From: Flavobacterium cutihirudinis
Lineage (GTDB): Bacteria; Bacteroidota; Bacteroidia; Flavobacteriales; Flavobacteriaceae
NCBI RefSeq assembly: GCF_003385895.1
Contig: NZ_QRDQ01000012.1
Coordinates: 62,001-126,000 of the forward strand
Reading direction: 5' to 3'
DNA: 64,000 nucleotides
Shown: positions 41,915-50,047 of the stretch, piece after piece
Layout of the letters: every line of letters begins with the position of its first letter
Position numbering within the stretch: the stretch's first letter is position 1
The notes under the pieces: generated by a model
Told to the model about the DNA's origin: nothing
Database searches by the model: none
What the model saw: only the letters and a program-made list of their open reading frames with translations
Translations under genes and position numbers: made by a program

Positions 41915-43798
41915 ATGACAACAGGTAAAATTAATGTTTCAGTAGAAAACATCTTTCCCTTAATCAAAAAGTTCTTATACAGCGATCACGAAATCTTTTT
42001 GCGTGAGCTGGTTTCAAACGGAACAGACGCTACTTTAAAGTTAAAACACTTAATCAGCATTGGTGAAGCTAAAGTTGAATATGGAAATCCGGTTATCGAA
42101 ATCAAAGTTGATAAAGAAGGAAAAAAAATCCATATTATCGACCAAGGTTTAGGTATGACGGCTGATGAAGTTGAAAAATACATCAACCAGGTTGCTTTTT
42201 CGGGAGCTGAAGAATTCCTTGACAAATACAAAGATTCTGCAAAAGATTCTGGAATTATTGGTCACTTTGGTCTTGGTTTTTACTCCGCATTTATGGTTGC
42301 TGAAAAAGTAGAAATCATCACAAAATCATACAAAGACGAACCAGCTGCGCACTGGACATGTGACGGAAGCCCTGAATTTACTTTAGAACCAGCTGACAAA
42401 ACTTCACGCGGAACTGAAATCATTCTTCATATTGCTGAAGATTCTTTAGAATTTTTAGAAGATTCTAAAATCAGTGGCTTATTGAGCAAATACAATAAGT
42501 TTATGCCTATTCCGATTAAATTTGGGACAAGAACAGAAACGCTTCCAAAACCGGAAAACGCTCCAGAAAATTACGTAAACGAAACAATTGAAGTTGACAA
42601 CATCATCAACAACCCAAATCCAGCGTGGACAAAACAACCTTCTGAATTATCTGATGAAGATTACAAAAACTTCTACAGAGAATTGTATCCAATGCAGTTT
42701 GAAGATCCGTTGTTCAACATTCATTTAAATGTAGATTATCCGTTTAACTTAACTGGTATTTTGTATTTCCCGAAATTAGGAAGCGACATGCAGATCCAGA
42801 AAGATAAAATTCAGTTGTACCAAAACCAGGTTTACGTTACTGATAATGTAGAAGGAATTGTTCCTGAATTCTTGACGATGTTAAAAGGAGTTATCGATTC
42901 TCCAGATATTCCATTGAACGTTTCTCGTTCTGGTTTACAGGCAGACGGTGCGGTTAAGAAAATTTCAAACTATATCACACGTAAAGTTGCTGATAAACTG
43001 AAATCGTTATTCATCGAAAACCGTGCTGATTTTGAAGCAAAATGGAACGATATTAAAATCGTTTTAGAATACGGAATGCTTTCTGAAGATAAATTCTACG
43101 AAAAAGCAGGTGCGTTTGTATTGTATCCAACTGTAGATGATACTTATTTTACTTTAGAAGAATTAAAAGAAAAACTAAAAGAAAACCAAACTGATAAAGA
43201 TGGTAAACTTGTAGTTCTTTACGCTGGAAACAAAGATGCACAGCACTCTTATATTGAAGCTGCAAAAGAAAAAGGTTACGAAGTATTGCTTTTAGATTCT
43301 CCAATTATTTCGCATTTGATTCAAAAAATCGAAAACGATAATCAAGATGTAACTTTTGTACGTGTAGACTCTGACCACATTGACAATTTGATCAAAAAAG
43401 ACGAAAACACAATTTCTAAATTATCTGATGAGGAAAAAGCAACTTTAAAAACATCTTTAGAAGCTTATATTCCAAAAGCATACAGTGTACAACTAGAAGC
43501 TATGGATTCTCAAGCAGCACCTTTCATAATTACGCAACCAGAATTTATGCGAAGAATGAAAGAAATGAGCCAAACTGGCGGCGGCGGAATGTTCGGAATG
43601 GGAAATATGCCAGAAATGTACAATCTGGTTGTAAATACAAATTCTGATTTAGCTTCTAGCATTTTAAATACTGAAGATAAAACGCATCAAGAGCATTTGG
43701 TAAAACAAGCTTTAGACTTAGCAAAATTATCTCAAAACCTTTTAAAAGGTGAAGCTTTAACTGCTTTTGTAAAAAGAAGTTTCGAAATGATTAAATAA
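41915..43798 (+). CDS. htpG: Molecular chaperone HtpG (Hsp90)
   Basis: This 627-aa cytoplasmic ATP-dependent chaperone has the N-terminal GHKL ATPase with ELVSNGTDA (usually ELISNASDA), DQGLGMT and GHFGLGFYSAF. The middle domain contains NVSRSGLQ. The C-terminal dimerisation domain has a Gly/Met-rich insert (GGGGMFGMGNMPEM) before the final helices, seen in Bacteroidota HtpG. Length is standard for bacteria. It is a monocistronic unit ending at a strong terminator. No heat-shock operator (CIRCE) was seen upstream. Confidence 0.97.
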   Translation: MTTGKINVSVENIFPLIKKFLYSDHEIFLRELVSNGTDATLKLKHLISIGEAKVEYGNPVIEIKVDKEGKKIHIIDQGLGMTADEVEKYINQVAFSGAEEFLDKYKDSAKDSGIIGHFGLGFYSAFMVAEKVEIITKSYKDEPAAHWTCDGSPEFTLEPADKTSRGTEIILHIAEDSLEFLEDSKISGLLSKYNKFMPIPIKFGTRTETLPKPENAPENYVNETIEVDNIINNPNPAWTKQPSELSDEDYKNFYRELYPMQFEDPLFNIHLNVDYPFNLTGILYFPKLGSDMQIQKDKIQLYQNQVYVTDNVEGIVPEFLTMLKGVIDSPDIPLNVSRSGLQADGAVKKISNYITRKVADKLKSLFIENRADFEAKWNDIKIVLEYGMLSEDKFYEKAGAFVLYPTVDDTYFTLEELKEKLKENQTDKDGKLVVLYAGNKDAQHSYIEAAKEKGYEVLLLDSPIISHLIQKIENDNQDVTFVRVDSDHIDNLIKKDENTISKLSDEEKATLKTSLEAYIPKAYSVQLEAMDSQAAPFIITQPEFMRRMKEMSQTGGGGMFGMGNMPEMYNLVVNTNSDLASSILNTEDKTHQEHLVKQALDLAKLSQNLLKGEALTAFVKRSFEMIK

Positions 43799-43821
43799 GA
43801 TTTTAAATCTTCCTTTATAAT

Positions 43822-43856
43822 TAAAAACCTGCAAGTTTAAATTTGCAGGTTTTTTT
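43822..43856 (+). terminator. Terminator of htpG
   Basis: The stem aaacctgcaa / ttgcaggttt is followed by a T-run, 25 bases past the stop. Confidence 0.9.
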
Positions 43857-43962
43857 ATTCAATTTACTGAAAAACAATACATTGTAATTGTTGCCGATTT
43901 TTTTTCTAACTTTATATTTCCAAAAAAACAAAACCTTAATCTACAAGATAAAAGCAAACTAA

Positions 43963-44889
43963 ATGAAGAAATCAATAGTATTGATTATTTCGTGCATACT
44001 TTCTTTTTCTTGTGTTTCAAAAAAAGAACTTAAAGCCAAAGAGCAAGAAGTTACCTCATTAAAAAAACAGTTAGACAGCATTTACCAAAATGGATTAGTT
44101 GATTCTGACGGCGATGGCGTAACGGACAAATATGACGCTTGCCCGGAATTGAAAGGAGAACTATCCGCAAAAGGCTGTTCAGACAGAGACGGTGACGGCG
44201 TTCCTGACTCAGAAGATAATTGCCCAGATTATCCAGGACCGAAATCGGATAACGGATGTACCGTTTCTATGACAAAGGATCCGCTACCGAATTATGTTAC
44301 TTATTTTCAAAAATTAAATCCAACGAAAACGGTTTACCTTACTTCTTACTTCAAAAAAGGAATTCCGTTAAAACAACTCAATTCGCAACTCGTTACAGTT
44401 TTAGAAAAAAAACTAAAAAGAGAAACTGGGAATTATAAATATTTTGACATCGGCAAAGGAAATTATGCTATAATCACCCAAAAAGAATGCATTTCAAAAG
44501 ACGGCAAGGCGATCTACACAGAACAATGCAAACCAGACAAAGATTGTTCTTGGTTTCAGTTTTCTTGCGTTGAAGAAGGATATTCCAGATTTTATTTATT
44601 CTTAATTACCAAAAAAGTTCTTGGCGAAAATCCAGCTGGATTTGATATAGAAGAATTTAGCAAAATATACGAAACTGACGCATTAGATTCTAATTGGAAA
44701 GCTATTCCTGAGTTAAATAAATTACTATCCAACACGAACAATATACTGACTGAGGATTATTCGGTTATAGTTAAGTTATTCGAAATTAAAAAAGAAGGAC
44801 AAATGGGAGATCCTGAAATACTGGAAGATCCTACTTACGATTTTGAAAAACAGATTAAAAACAAATTCCAACCTAATACAGCTCAATAA
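43963..44889 (+). CDS. Lipoprotein with thrombospondin type 3 Ca-binding repeats
   Basis: This 308-aa lipoprotein has a signal ending LSFSC (Cys about 17), then a short coiled coil (KELKAKEQEVTSLKKQL). Two thrombospondin type 3 repeats follow, DSDGDGVTDKYDACP and DRDGDGVPDSEDNCP, rich in Asp and Cys and typically Ca-binding. In OmpA-like proteins these repeats link to an OmpA domain, but here the C-terminal 200 residues are a different alpha/beta domain I do not recognise. Its stop abuts the ATG of a membrane protein (TAA then ATG), so the two are coupled. Function unknown. Confidence 0.85.
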   Translation: MKKSIVLIISCILSFSCVSKKELKAKEQEVTSLKKQLDSIYQNGLVDSDGDGVTDKYDACPELKGELSAKGCSDRDGDGVPDSEDNCPDYPGPKSDNGCTVSMTKDPLPNYVTYFQKLNPTKTVYLTSYFKKGIPLKQLNSQLVTVLEKKLKRETGNYKYFDIGKGNYAIITQKECISKDGKAIYTEQCKPDKDCSWFQFSCVEEGYSRFYLFLITKKVLGENPAGFDIEEFSKIYETDALDSNWKAIPELNKLLSNTNNILTEDYSVIVKLFEIKKEGQMGDPEILEDPTYDFEKQIKNKFQPNTAQ

Positions 44890-45330
44890 ATGACATTTTT
44901 TATCGCACAAAAACAGCTTATTAAATTATGGTTTATCTGGACAATGGTCTTAGTGCTTTTTGTTGGATATCATGTTTTATTCGGGATTTTTAAGCCAATT
45001 CCAAAAGAAGTAATAACTTGGTTTGCAAAATATCTCGCCTCAATATTTGCATTAATTATGGGCAGTACTTTTTTTAATCAAAAGTTATTCAAAGAAAATT
45101 TGAACGATAAAATATATTTTTATCTCGCAATTGGAACTTCAATTCTTTACCTCACTTTTATTACCGTTGTTTTGGTAATTCTTCCAAGATCTGAACAAGT
45201 TAATTCCAAAGAAGAATATCTTATACAGTTAAAAAATATTGGATTAATTTTCAACTTTTTACTTCCAATTCTTACCGGTGTTCTTGGTTATTTCTTTTAC
45301 AAAAACAAAAGTAAAAATGCAGAATCATAG
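44890..45330 (+). CDS. Small four-TM membrane protein
   Basis: This 146-aa protein has about four hydrophobic helices (around residues 12-35, 45-60, 75-100 and 112-135) and a Lys-rich C-terminus. No motif or family was recognised. Its ATG directly follows the stop of the TSP3 lipoprotein gene, which implies translational coupling and a joint role at the envelope, the lipoprotein outside and this protein in the inner membrane. No terminator is obvious after it. Confidence 0.75.
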   Translation: MTFFIAQKQLIKLWFIWTMVLVLFVGYHVLFGIFKPIPKEVITWFAKYLASIFALIMGSTFFNQKLFKENLNDKIYFYLAIGTSILYLTFITVVLVILPRSEQVNSKEEYLIQLKNIGLIFNFLLPILTGVLGYFFYKNKSKNAES

Positions 45331-45411
45331 GATTTTATATCATTTTTCAATGATTTTCGACTACAAAAAAGCCCTTTAACGTCTTTTTTTTTGATGGATT
45401 TATTTTTTTGC

Positions 45412-45419
45412 TACATTTG
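45412..45419 (+). promoter_or_regulatory. Promoter TTG-N18-TACATTTG
   Basis: The -33 TTG at 45391-45393 and -7 box at 45412-45419 lie 35 bases before the lipoprotein ATG at 45455. Confidence 0.6.
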
Positions 45420-45454
45420 ATCACCTTTAAATCTAACTGTAACAAAAAACTACT

Positions 45455-46264
45455 ATGAAAAAAACTGTTTTTTTATTCGCAATTTCGTGCTTAACAGCAC
45501 TAACCTACATTTCCTGCTCAAGCAATGATAGTGATGTAGCAAACCAAGCAGACACAACAGCTGTGGGCGCATCAGTTGCCATCGACGCTGCTACTCAAAT
45601 GGACATTAATACTGGATTAGCTGTAACGACAAGTTCTCCAACAGCAAAATCAGCTGCAGCAGTTTGTGCGACAATCACAGTCTCTGAAGGAGGTTATCCT
45701 AAAGTATACACTGTCGATTATGGAACTGCAGGTTGTGCAGACAATCAATTAACACGAAAAGGAAAGCTTGAAATTACGCTTTCAGGACCAATTACGACAA
45801 CGGGAAGCAAATTGACCATCAAACGAATCGATTATTCAATTAACGGAATAAAACTCGAAGGAACTATTGAATATACAAACACTACTACCGTTGCAACAGT
45901 TCCACAATGGAGCAGAACCGTAACGAACGGAAAATTTACTGATCTACAAGGAAGAGTATACTTAAATTCTGGAAGCCATACTGTAAAACAAACTGCAGGC
46001 GTTGACACACCATTTGTTTTAGAAGATAATGTATACGAAATGACAGAAGGAACTCATACCGTAACAACAGAAAAAGGAGCAACATTAACGCTAACTGTTC
46101 AGGAAACTTTGGTAAAAAAATATTCTTGCCTTTTTATTTCTAAAGGGAAATTAAAAGTGGAAGGCGGTTTCTTAAAAGGTGTTATTGATTATGGAAACAA
46201 CGACTGCGACAACAATTTTACCTACACACACGAGAGTGGCGTAACGTACAGCTTAAGCATGTAA
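45455..46264 (+). CDS. Lipoprotein of unknown function, beta-rich
   Basis: This 269-aa lipoprotein has a signal ending YISC, followed by SSNDSD (surface-export-like acidic patch). The N-terminal 50 residues are Ala/Thr/Ser-rich with low complexity. The remainder is rich in alternating Thr/Val/Ile (TITVSEGGYPKVYTVDYG, GKLEITLSGPI), suggesting a beta-sandwich or barrel. Three or more cysteines could form disulfides. I know no named family. It has its own promoter and terminator, so it is a single-gene unit. Confidence 0.8.
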   Translation: MKKTVFLFAISCLTALTYISCSSNDSDVANQADTTAVGASVAIDAATQMDINTGLAVTTSSPTAKSAAAVCATITVSEGGYPKVYTVDYGTAGCADNQLTRKGKLEITLSGPITTTGSKLTIKRIDYSINGIKLEGTIEYTNTTTVATVPQWSRTVTNGKFTDLQGRVYLNSGSHTVKQTAGVDTPFVLEDNVYEMTEGTHTVTTEKGATLTLTVQETLVKKYSCLFISKGKLKVEGGFLKGVIDYGNNDCDNNFTYTHESGVTYSLSM

Positions 46265-46283
46265 AAGTCTCATTTTTATAAAA

Positions 46284-46328
46284 ATACATAAATCCCAATT
46301 TAGAAATAAGTTGGGATTTATTTTTTAT
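46284..46328 (+). terminator. Terminator of the lipoprotein gene
   Basis: The stem aaatcccaa / ttgggattt is followed by a long T-run. Confidence 0.85.
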
Positions 46329-46399
46329 AATTAAAATTTAACTCCCTATCACCACATTCAAACTATTTTCTTTATTTTGCACCAAAATCTAAAAAACCA

Positions 46400-47116
46400 A
46401 TGAAAAAATCAATTATTGCTTTTGTTGCACTTGCACTATTAGCTTCATGCAGCAAAAAAGAATCTACTGACGGCTTACATATTACAGGAAATATTAAAGG
46501 ATTGAAAAATGGGACTTTATATATTCAGCGAATTGTTGACACATCACTTGTTGCTATTGACAGTATTAAAATAGACGGAAATTCTACATTTGAACGCGAC
46601 ATCAAGTTAGATTCTCCTGAAATGTTATATCTATTTCTTGATCGTGGTGTAACCAATTCATTAGACAATAATATTCTATTTTTTGCTGAACCAGGAAACA
46701 TCAACATTGAAACTAATTTAGATAATTTCATCTACGGAGCAAAAATCACCGGTTCTAAAAATCAGGAATTATACGAAGAATACCAAAAAATAAATTCTCG
46801 CTTTAATGATGAAAACCTAACTATGCTGGAATCAAAATTCAAAGCTTTAAAAAGAAAAGATCAAAAAGCAATTGACAGCATCAGCGCAAAACAAGATTCT
46901 AATACCAAAAGAAAATACTTATTTGCAACAAATTTCGCCATCAATCACAGAGATTATGAAATAGCACCTTACATTGCTTTAGCTGAGATCTACGACATTA
47001 ACGTGAAGTTTTTAGATACGATTCAAAAGTCAATGACCCCAAAAGTTTCTCAATCGCTTTACGGAAAAAAACTTACTAAGTATGTAAGCGACATCAAGAA
47101 AGACGAACAAAAGTAA
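46400..47116 (+). CDS. DUF4369-domain lipoprotein without a thioredoxin domain
   Basis: This 238-aa lipoprotein has a signal ending LLASC. The mature part opens with a DUF4369-type beta domain (HITGNIKGLKNGTLYIQR to GNINIETNLDNFIYGAKITGS). A helical region (about 125-230) follows, rich in Lys and Glu. In many Bacteroidota proteins DUF4369 is followed by a TlpA/thioredoxin domain with CxxC; here the chain stops before it and no CxxC exists. It is therefore either a shorter family form or a derivative that lost the redox part. It is monocistronic, with a terminator directly after it. Confidence 0.82.
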   Translation: MKKSIIAFVALALLASCSKKESTDGLHITGNIKGLKNGTLYIQRIVDTSLVAIDSIKIDGNSTFERDIKLDSPEMLYLFLDRGVTNSLDNNILFFAEPGNINIETNLDNFIYGAKITGSKNQELYEEYQKINSRFNDENLTMLESKFKALKRKDQKAIDSISAKQDSNTKRKYLFATNFAINHRDYEIAPYIALAEIYDINVKFLDTIQKSMTPKVSQSLYGKKLTKYVSDIKKDEQK

Positions 47117-47130
47117 TTTTTGATATAAAT

Positions 47131-47168
47131 ATAAAAACGTCCTGAAAATTTCAGGACGTTTTTTTTAT
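47131..47168 (+). terminator. Terminator of the DUF4369 gene
   Basis: The stem aaacgtcctga / tcaggacgttt is followed by eight T. Confidence 0.9.
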
Positions 47169-47207
47169 GCTTGTTGAGACTTTAAGATTTCTATTTCTCT
47201 AAAGAAA

Positions 47208-47663
47208 CTATCTCCCTAATATGGCTCCAAACATTGCTAGCACAAAAAAGAGACCATACAACACTAGCATTGAAATCATCAAAATTCCAACAAACTTATA
47301 ATGCGATTTTAAATAACCAAGAGAAGTTGTTAACGCTTCAGAATCATTTTCTCTGAACGCTTTTTTAGCATTTGAACTAAACTTAAATAAATAATAAACA
47401 GGAAAGAAATAAACCGCAGCCAATATAAAATACATAAAGCCCATTACAATTCCAAAAGAACCTGCAAAAGCCCCAGTTCCAGGCATTGTACCCAAAGCAG
47501 AAAAGATTGTTCCGGCAAAAATTGCAATTACAACAAAAAGTCCAACACCGACAAATCCAAGAATGGATAAAAAGTACGCCCATTTTGCAGTTTCCTTTAA
47601 AAAATCTTTTGCAGATTGATCGAGATGCAGCTCGAATTTTTCAAACACTGAAGTTTCTTCCAT
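47208..47663 (-). CDS. Membrane protein, DUF5362-like
   Basis: The start is ATG 47663 (MEETSVFEKF); nine extra residues upstream run into the -7 box. The 151-aa protein has a cytoplasmic N-terminal segment (LHLDQSAKDFLKETAKW) and four hydrophobic helices. The second pair flanks the FKFSSNAKKAFRENDSEALTTSLGYLKSHYKFVG loop-and-helix typical of DUF5362, a family assigned here from memory. Function unknown. It is monocistronic and convergent with the DUF4369 gene. Confidence 0.8.
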   Translation of the reverse strand: MEETSVFEKFELHLDQSAKDFLKETAKWAYFLSILGFVGVGLFVVIAIFAGTIFSALGTMPGTGAFAGSFGIVMGFMYFILAAVYFFPVYYLFKFSSNAKKAFRENDSEALTTSLGYLKSHYKFVGILMISMLVLYGLFFVLAMFGAILGR

Positions 47664-47687
47664 TATTAGAGGTTTTTGGTTAAGAAA

Positions 47688-47695
47688 CAAACATA
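47688..47695 (-). promoter_or_regulatory. -7 box TATGTTTG for the DUF5362-like gene
   Basis: This TAnnTTTG match on the minus strand lies 24 bases before ATG 47663. It supports the shorter start. Confidence 0.5.
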
Positions 47696-47870
47696 GTAAA
47701 AATATTGTTAATGGAAATTCTAATATTTAAATTCCAAATTCCAATCACAGAATTAAAAACTGTAAATCTAAAACCTACCCACTTTTGATGCAACCTGAGT
47801 AAAAAAAGGACAAACCTGAAATTTGAAATTTGGAATTTTTTAAATATTGGAATTTAAAATTTGGCATAAA

Positions 47871-47902
47871 AAAAAACCACCACATTTCTGTGATGGTTTT
47901 TG
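47871..47902 (-). terminator. Terminator of tRNA-Thr copy 1
   Basis: The stem aaaaccaccaca / tgtgatggtttt has its T-run on the minus strand, directly after the tRNA 3' end. Confidence 0.8.
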
Positions 47903-47903
47903 G

Positions 47904-47977
47904 AGCCGATAGAGGGACTCGAACCCACGACCTGCTGATTACAAATCAGCTGCTCTAGCCAGCTGAGCTACATCGGC
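47904..47977 (-). tRNA. tRNA-Thr (UGU), copy 1
   Basis: This 74-nt cloverleaf on the minus strand has acceptor GCCGATG / TATCGGC, a D-arm with AGCTCAGCTGGCTAGAGC, an anticodon stem GCTGA/TCAGC with loop TTTGTAA (anticodon TGT), and a T-arm GGTTCGAGTCC. CCA is not encoded. It has its own upstream -7 box and downstream terminator. Confidence 0.97.
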
Positions 47978-47990
47978 CTTTTTCCGGGTG

Positions 47991-47998
47991 CAAATATA
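47991..47998 (-). promoter_or_regulatory. -7 box TATATTTG of tRNA-Thr copy 1
   Basis: It is followed by gcacccg. The same TATATTTGCACCCG block precedes copy 2. Confidence 0.65.
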
Positions 47999-48047
47999 TA
48001 ATTGTTTTTTAATATTCCAAAATAAATTTACACTTTCTATTTTAATA

Positions 48048-48075
48048 AAAAAACCACCACATTGTGATGGTTTTG
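48048..48075 (-). terminator. Terminator of tRNA-Thr copy 2
   Basis: The stem aaaaccaccaca / tgtgatggtttt is the same design as copy 1, with a shorter loop. Confidence 0.8.
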
Positions 48076-48078
48076 TTG

Positions 48079-48152
48079 AGCCGATAGAGGGACTCGAACC
48101 CACGACCTGCTGATTACAAATCAGCTGCTCTAGCCAGCTGAGCTACATCGGC
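48079..48152 (-). tRNA. tRNA-Thr (UGU), copy 2
   Basis: Its 74-nt sequence is identical to copy 1, 175 bases away, on the minus strand, with anticodon TGT. It has a complete separate unit of -7 box and terminator, pointing to tandem duplication of the whole transcription unit. Confidence 0.97.
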
Positions 48153-48165
48153 CTCATTACGGGTG

Positions 48166-48173
48166 CAAATATA
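48166..48173 (-). promoter_or_regulatory. -7 box TATATTTG of tRNA-Thr copy 2
   Basis: It lies 14 bases upstream of the tRNA 5' end and matches the box of copy 1. Confidence 0.65.
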
Positions 48174-48228
48174 AAGCGGTTTTTCGTTTTACCAAAATAA
48201 TTTTGCCCTTTTTTTATACTTTTTTTGC

Positions 48229-48495
48229 TTATAATTCGTTGATTTTAGCAATCAATTGATTAGCAGTTTCTTCCAATTCAACATTGATTTGTTTGAAGTG
48301 TGCTTTTTTGTTTTCAACGTTCTTAGCGTTCACTTTTGTGATCAAAGTATCAAAAGCTGCGATAGCTTCATCAACTAAAGCATTCGTTTCTGGAGTTGGA
48401 TTTCCTGTTGTTGACATCTCAAACAAGTAAACCGCTTCAATAATATCACCTAATACGAAATTGATGTCTTTCTTTAAATTTTTAACGTTTGCCAT
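48229..48495 (-). CDS. Small helical protein of unknown function
   Basis: The start is ATG 48495 (MANVKNLKKD); the longer frame begins inside the -7 box. The 88-aa acidic protein is predicted almost entirely helical, without signal peptide, cysteine or membrane segment. It shows NFVLGDIIEAVYLFE and VNVELEETANQLI-like amphipathic stretches, suggesting a small helical bundle or dimer. I do not recognise a family, though it looks like a conserved flavobacterial protein. It has its own promoter and lies downstream of manA in the same direction. Confidence 0.8.
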   Translation of the reverse strand: MANVKNLKKDINFVLGDIIEAVYLFEMSTTGNPTPETNALVDEAIAAFDTLITKVNAKNVENKKAHFKQINVELEETANQLIAKINEL

Positions 48496-48522
48496 TTTTA
48501 TTATAATTTTAATTTGCGTCTG

Positions 48523-48530
48523 CAAAAATA
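48523..48530 (-). promoter_or_regulatory. -7 box TATTTTTG for the 88-aa protein
   Basis: This TAnnTTTG match on the minus strand lies 27 bases before ATG 48495 and covers the alternative upstream start. Confidence 0.5.
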
Positions 48531-48552
48531 CATATAATCTTTATAATACGTG

Positions 48553-49524
48553 CTATGAAATGTAAATTTCTAAAATTGAAGCTTTTCCGCTCAAAACAAA
48601 TGCATTTATCGCAGCCGGAACCAAAACGGTATCTCCTTTTATATAAGTATGCTTAAAGCCTTCAAATTCTATTTCGAAACTACCTTCGATACACATATAA
48701 ACACTAAATGTCTCTCCTGATTTAGAAACTTCTATTTTATTTTCTAACGGAATAAAGTTAGTCGTAAAATAAGGACAGTCAACAACAGTATTTGATGTAT
48801 TTACTTTTGATTCGTATTTCTTCTGTGTATCTACTTTATTATAATTAATCGCATCCAATGCCAAATCTACATGCAGTTCTCTTTTATTTCCTTGTGCATC
48901 AACACGATCAAAATCATATAAACGATAGGTAATATCTGAAGTCTGTTGAATTTCAGCAACAACCAAACCTGCACCAATTGCATGAACGGTTCCTGTTTCT
49001 AAAAAGAAAACATCACCGGGTTTTGCTTTTACATCATCCAGAATAGAAACAAGTGTATTATCTTGTAAATGTTTCAAATATTCCTCTTTACTTGAATTCT
49101 CTTTAAACCCTACAATAATTCTTGAATCAGAATCGGCTTGCATTACATACCACATTTCTGTTTTACCAAAAGAATTGTGACGTTCTTTTGCCAATTTATC
49201 ATTTGGATGAACCTGAATCGAAAGATCTTCCCTTGCATCTAAATATTTAAAAAGCAACGGAAATTGTTTCCCGAAACGCTCATAAACTTTTGTACCTAAA
49301 ATTTCATTTGGAGTTTCATCAATAAGTTCTGTTAGAGACTTACCTTTCAAATTACCATTTGAAACCACACTAACATCACCTTCAACTGTAGATAATTCCC
49401 AGCTTTCGCCAGTAATTTTTGAAGTAATCGGTTTATTCAAAACCGTTTTTAACTTTTCTCCACCCCAAATTCTTTCTTTTAGGATTGGTTCAAATTCTAG
49501 TGGATATAATTTTTCTGACTTCAT
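48553..49524 (-). CDS. manA: Mannose-6-phosphate isomerase, class I
   Basis: This 323-aa zinc enzyme interconverts mannose 6-phosphate and fructose 6-phosphate, supplying GDP-mannose for envelope polysaccharide or allowing mannose use. Zinc ligands are in QVHPND (near 106), the AEIQQTSD segment and GTVHAIGAG. The cupin fold and the short C-terminal domain match the shorter bacterial class I form. It follows bcp by 60 bases and may be the last gene of the idi-queD-bcp-manA run. Confidence 0.94.
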   Translation of the reverse strand: MKSEKLYPLEFEPILKERIWGGEKLKTVLNKPITSKITGESWELSTVEGDVSVVSNGNLKGKSLTELIDETPNEILGTKVYERFGKQFPLLFKYLDAREDLSIQVHPNDKLAKERHNSFGKTEMWYVMQADSDSRIIVGFKENSSKEEYLKHLQDNTLVSILDDVKAKPGDVFFLETGTVHAIGAGLVVAEIQQTSDITYRLYDFDRVDAQGNKRELHVDLALDAINYNKVDTQKKYESKVNTSNTVVDCPYFTTNFIPLENKIEVSKSGETFSVYMCIEGSFEIEFEGFKHTYIKGDTVLVPAAINAFVLSGKASILEIYIS

Positions 49525-49584
49525 ATTCTTTTTTAAGCTAATATCTTTAATAATTCAGCAATGCTGTACTATTATTTTCTCAAT

Positions 49585-50043
49585 TTATAATACTAATTCT
49601 TTAATTGTTTCGAGCGCTATTGAAATATGTTTTGCTGCATTTATACTATCAAAAATATAGATTACAACTCCATTTTTATCAATAATATACGTTACTCTTC
49701 CCGGTAAAAGACCAAACAAATTATTTCGAACACCAAAAAGCTGTCTTAATCTTTTATCCTGATCTGAAAGCAGGATGAACGGAAGATTATGCTTATTAGC
49801 AAATTTATGATGCGACTTTACACTATCACTGCTAATACCAATAACTTCAGCTCCTAAATCCTTAAAATCTTCATATTGGTCTCTAAAACTGCAGGCTTCT
49901 GTGGTACAGCCAGGTGTATTATCTTTTGGATAAAAATAAATCACTAATGGTTTTCGACCCAAAACATTTTTGCTTTCGAAAACTTCACCATGATTGTCTT
50001 TTGCAGTAAAATTCGGAACGATATCTCCTATTTTTAATGACAT
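49585..50043 (-). CDS. bcp: Peroxiredoxin, BCP/PrxQ type
   Basis: This 152-aa thiol peroxidase reduces hydroperoxides using thioredoxin. The peroxidatic Cys46 and resolving Cys51 lie in PGCTTEAC, the CxxxxC arrangement of the BCP/PrxQ class. It is cytoplasmic (no signal peptide) and of normal length. It lies 4 bases downstream of queD, so it is co-transcribed with it. Substrate range is not visible from sequence. Confidence 0.95.
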   Translation of the reverse strand: MSLKIGDIVPNFTAKDNHGEVFESKNVLGRKPLVIYFYPKDNTPGCTTEACSFRDQYEDFKDLGAEVIGISSDSVKSHHKFANKHNLPFILLSDQDKRLRQLFGVRNNLFGLLPGRVTYIIDKNGVVIYIFDSINAAKHISIALETIKELVL

Positions 50044-50047
50044 TGTT

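Noticed and set aside
47383..47583. Trp/Cys-rich frame on the minus strand
   Set aside because: It is an alternative frame within the DUF5362-like membrane protein gene.
47871..48173. CRISPR-like direct repeats
   Set aside because: The 74-base repeats are two tRNA-Thr genes with their promoters and terminators; there are only two copies and no cas genes.
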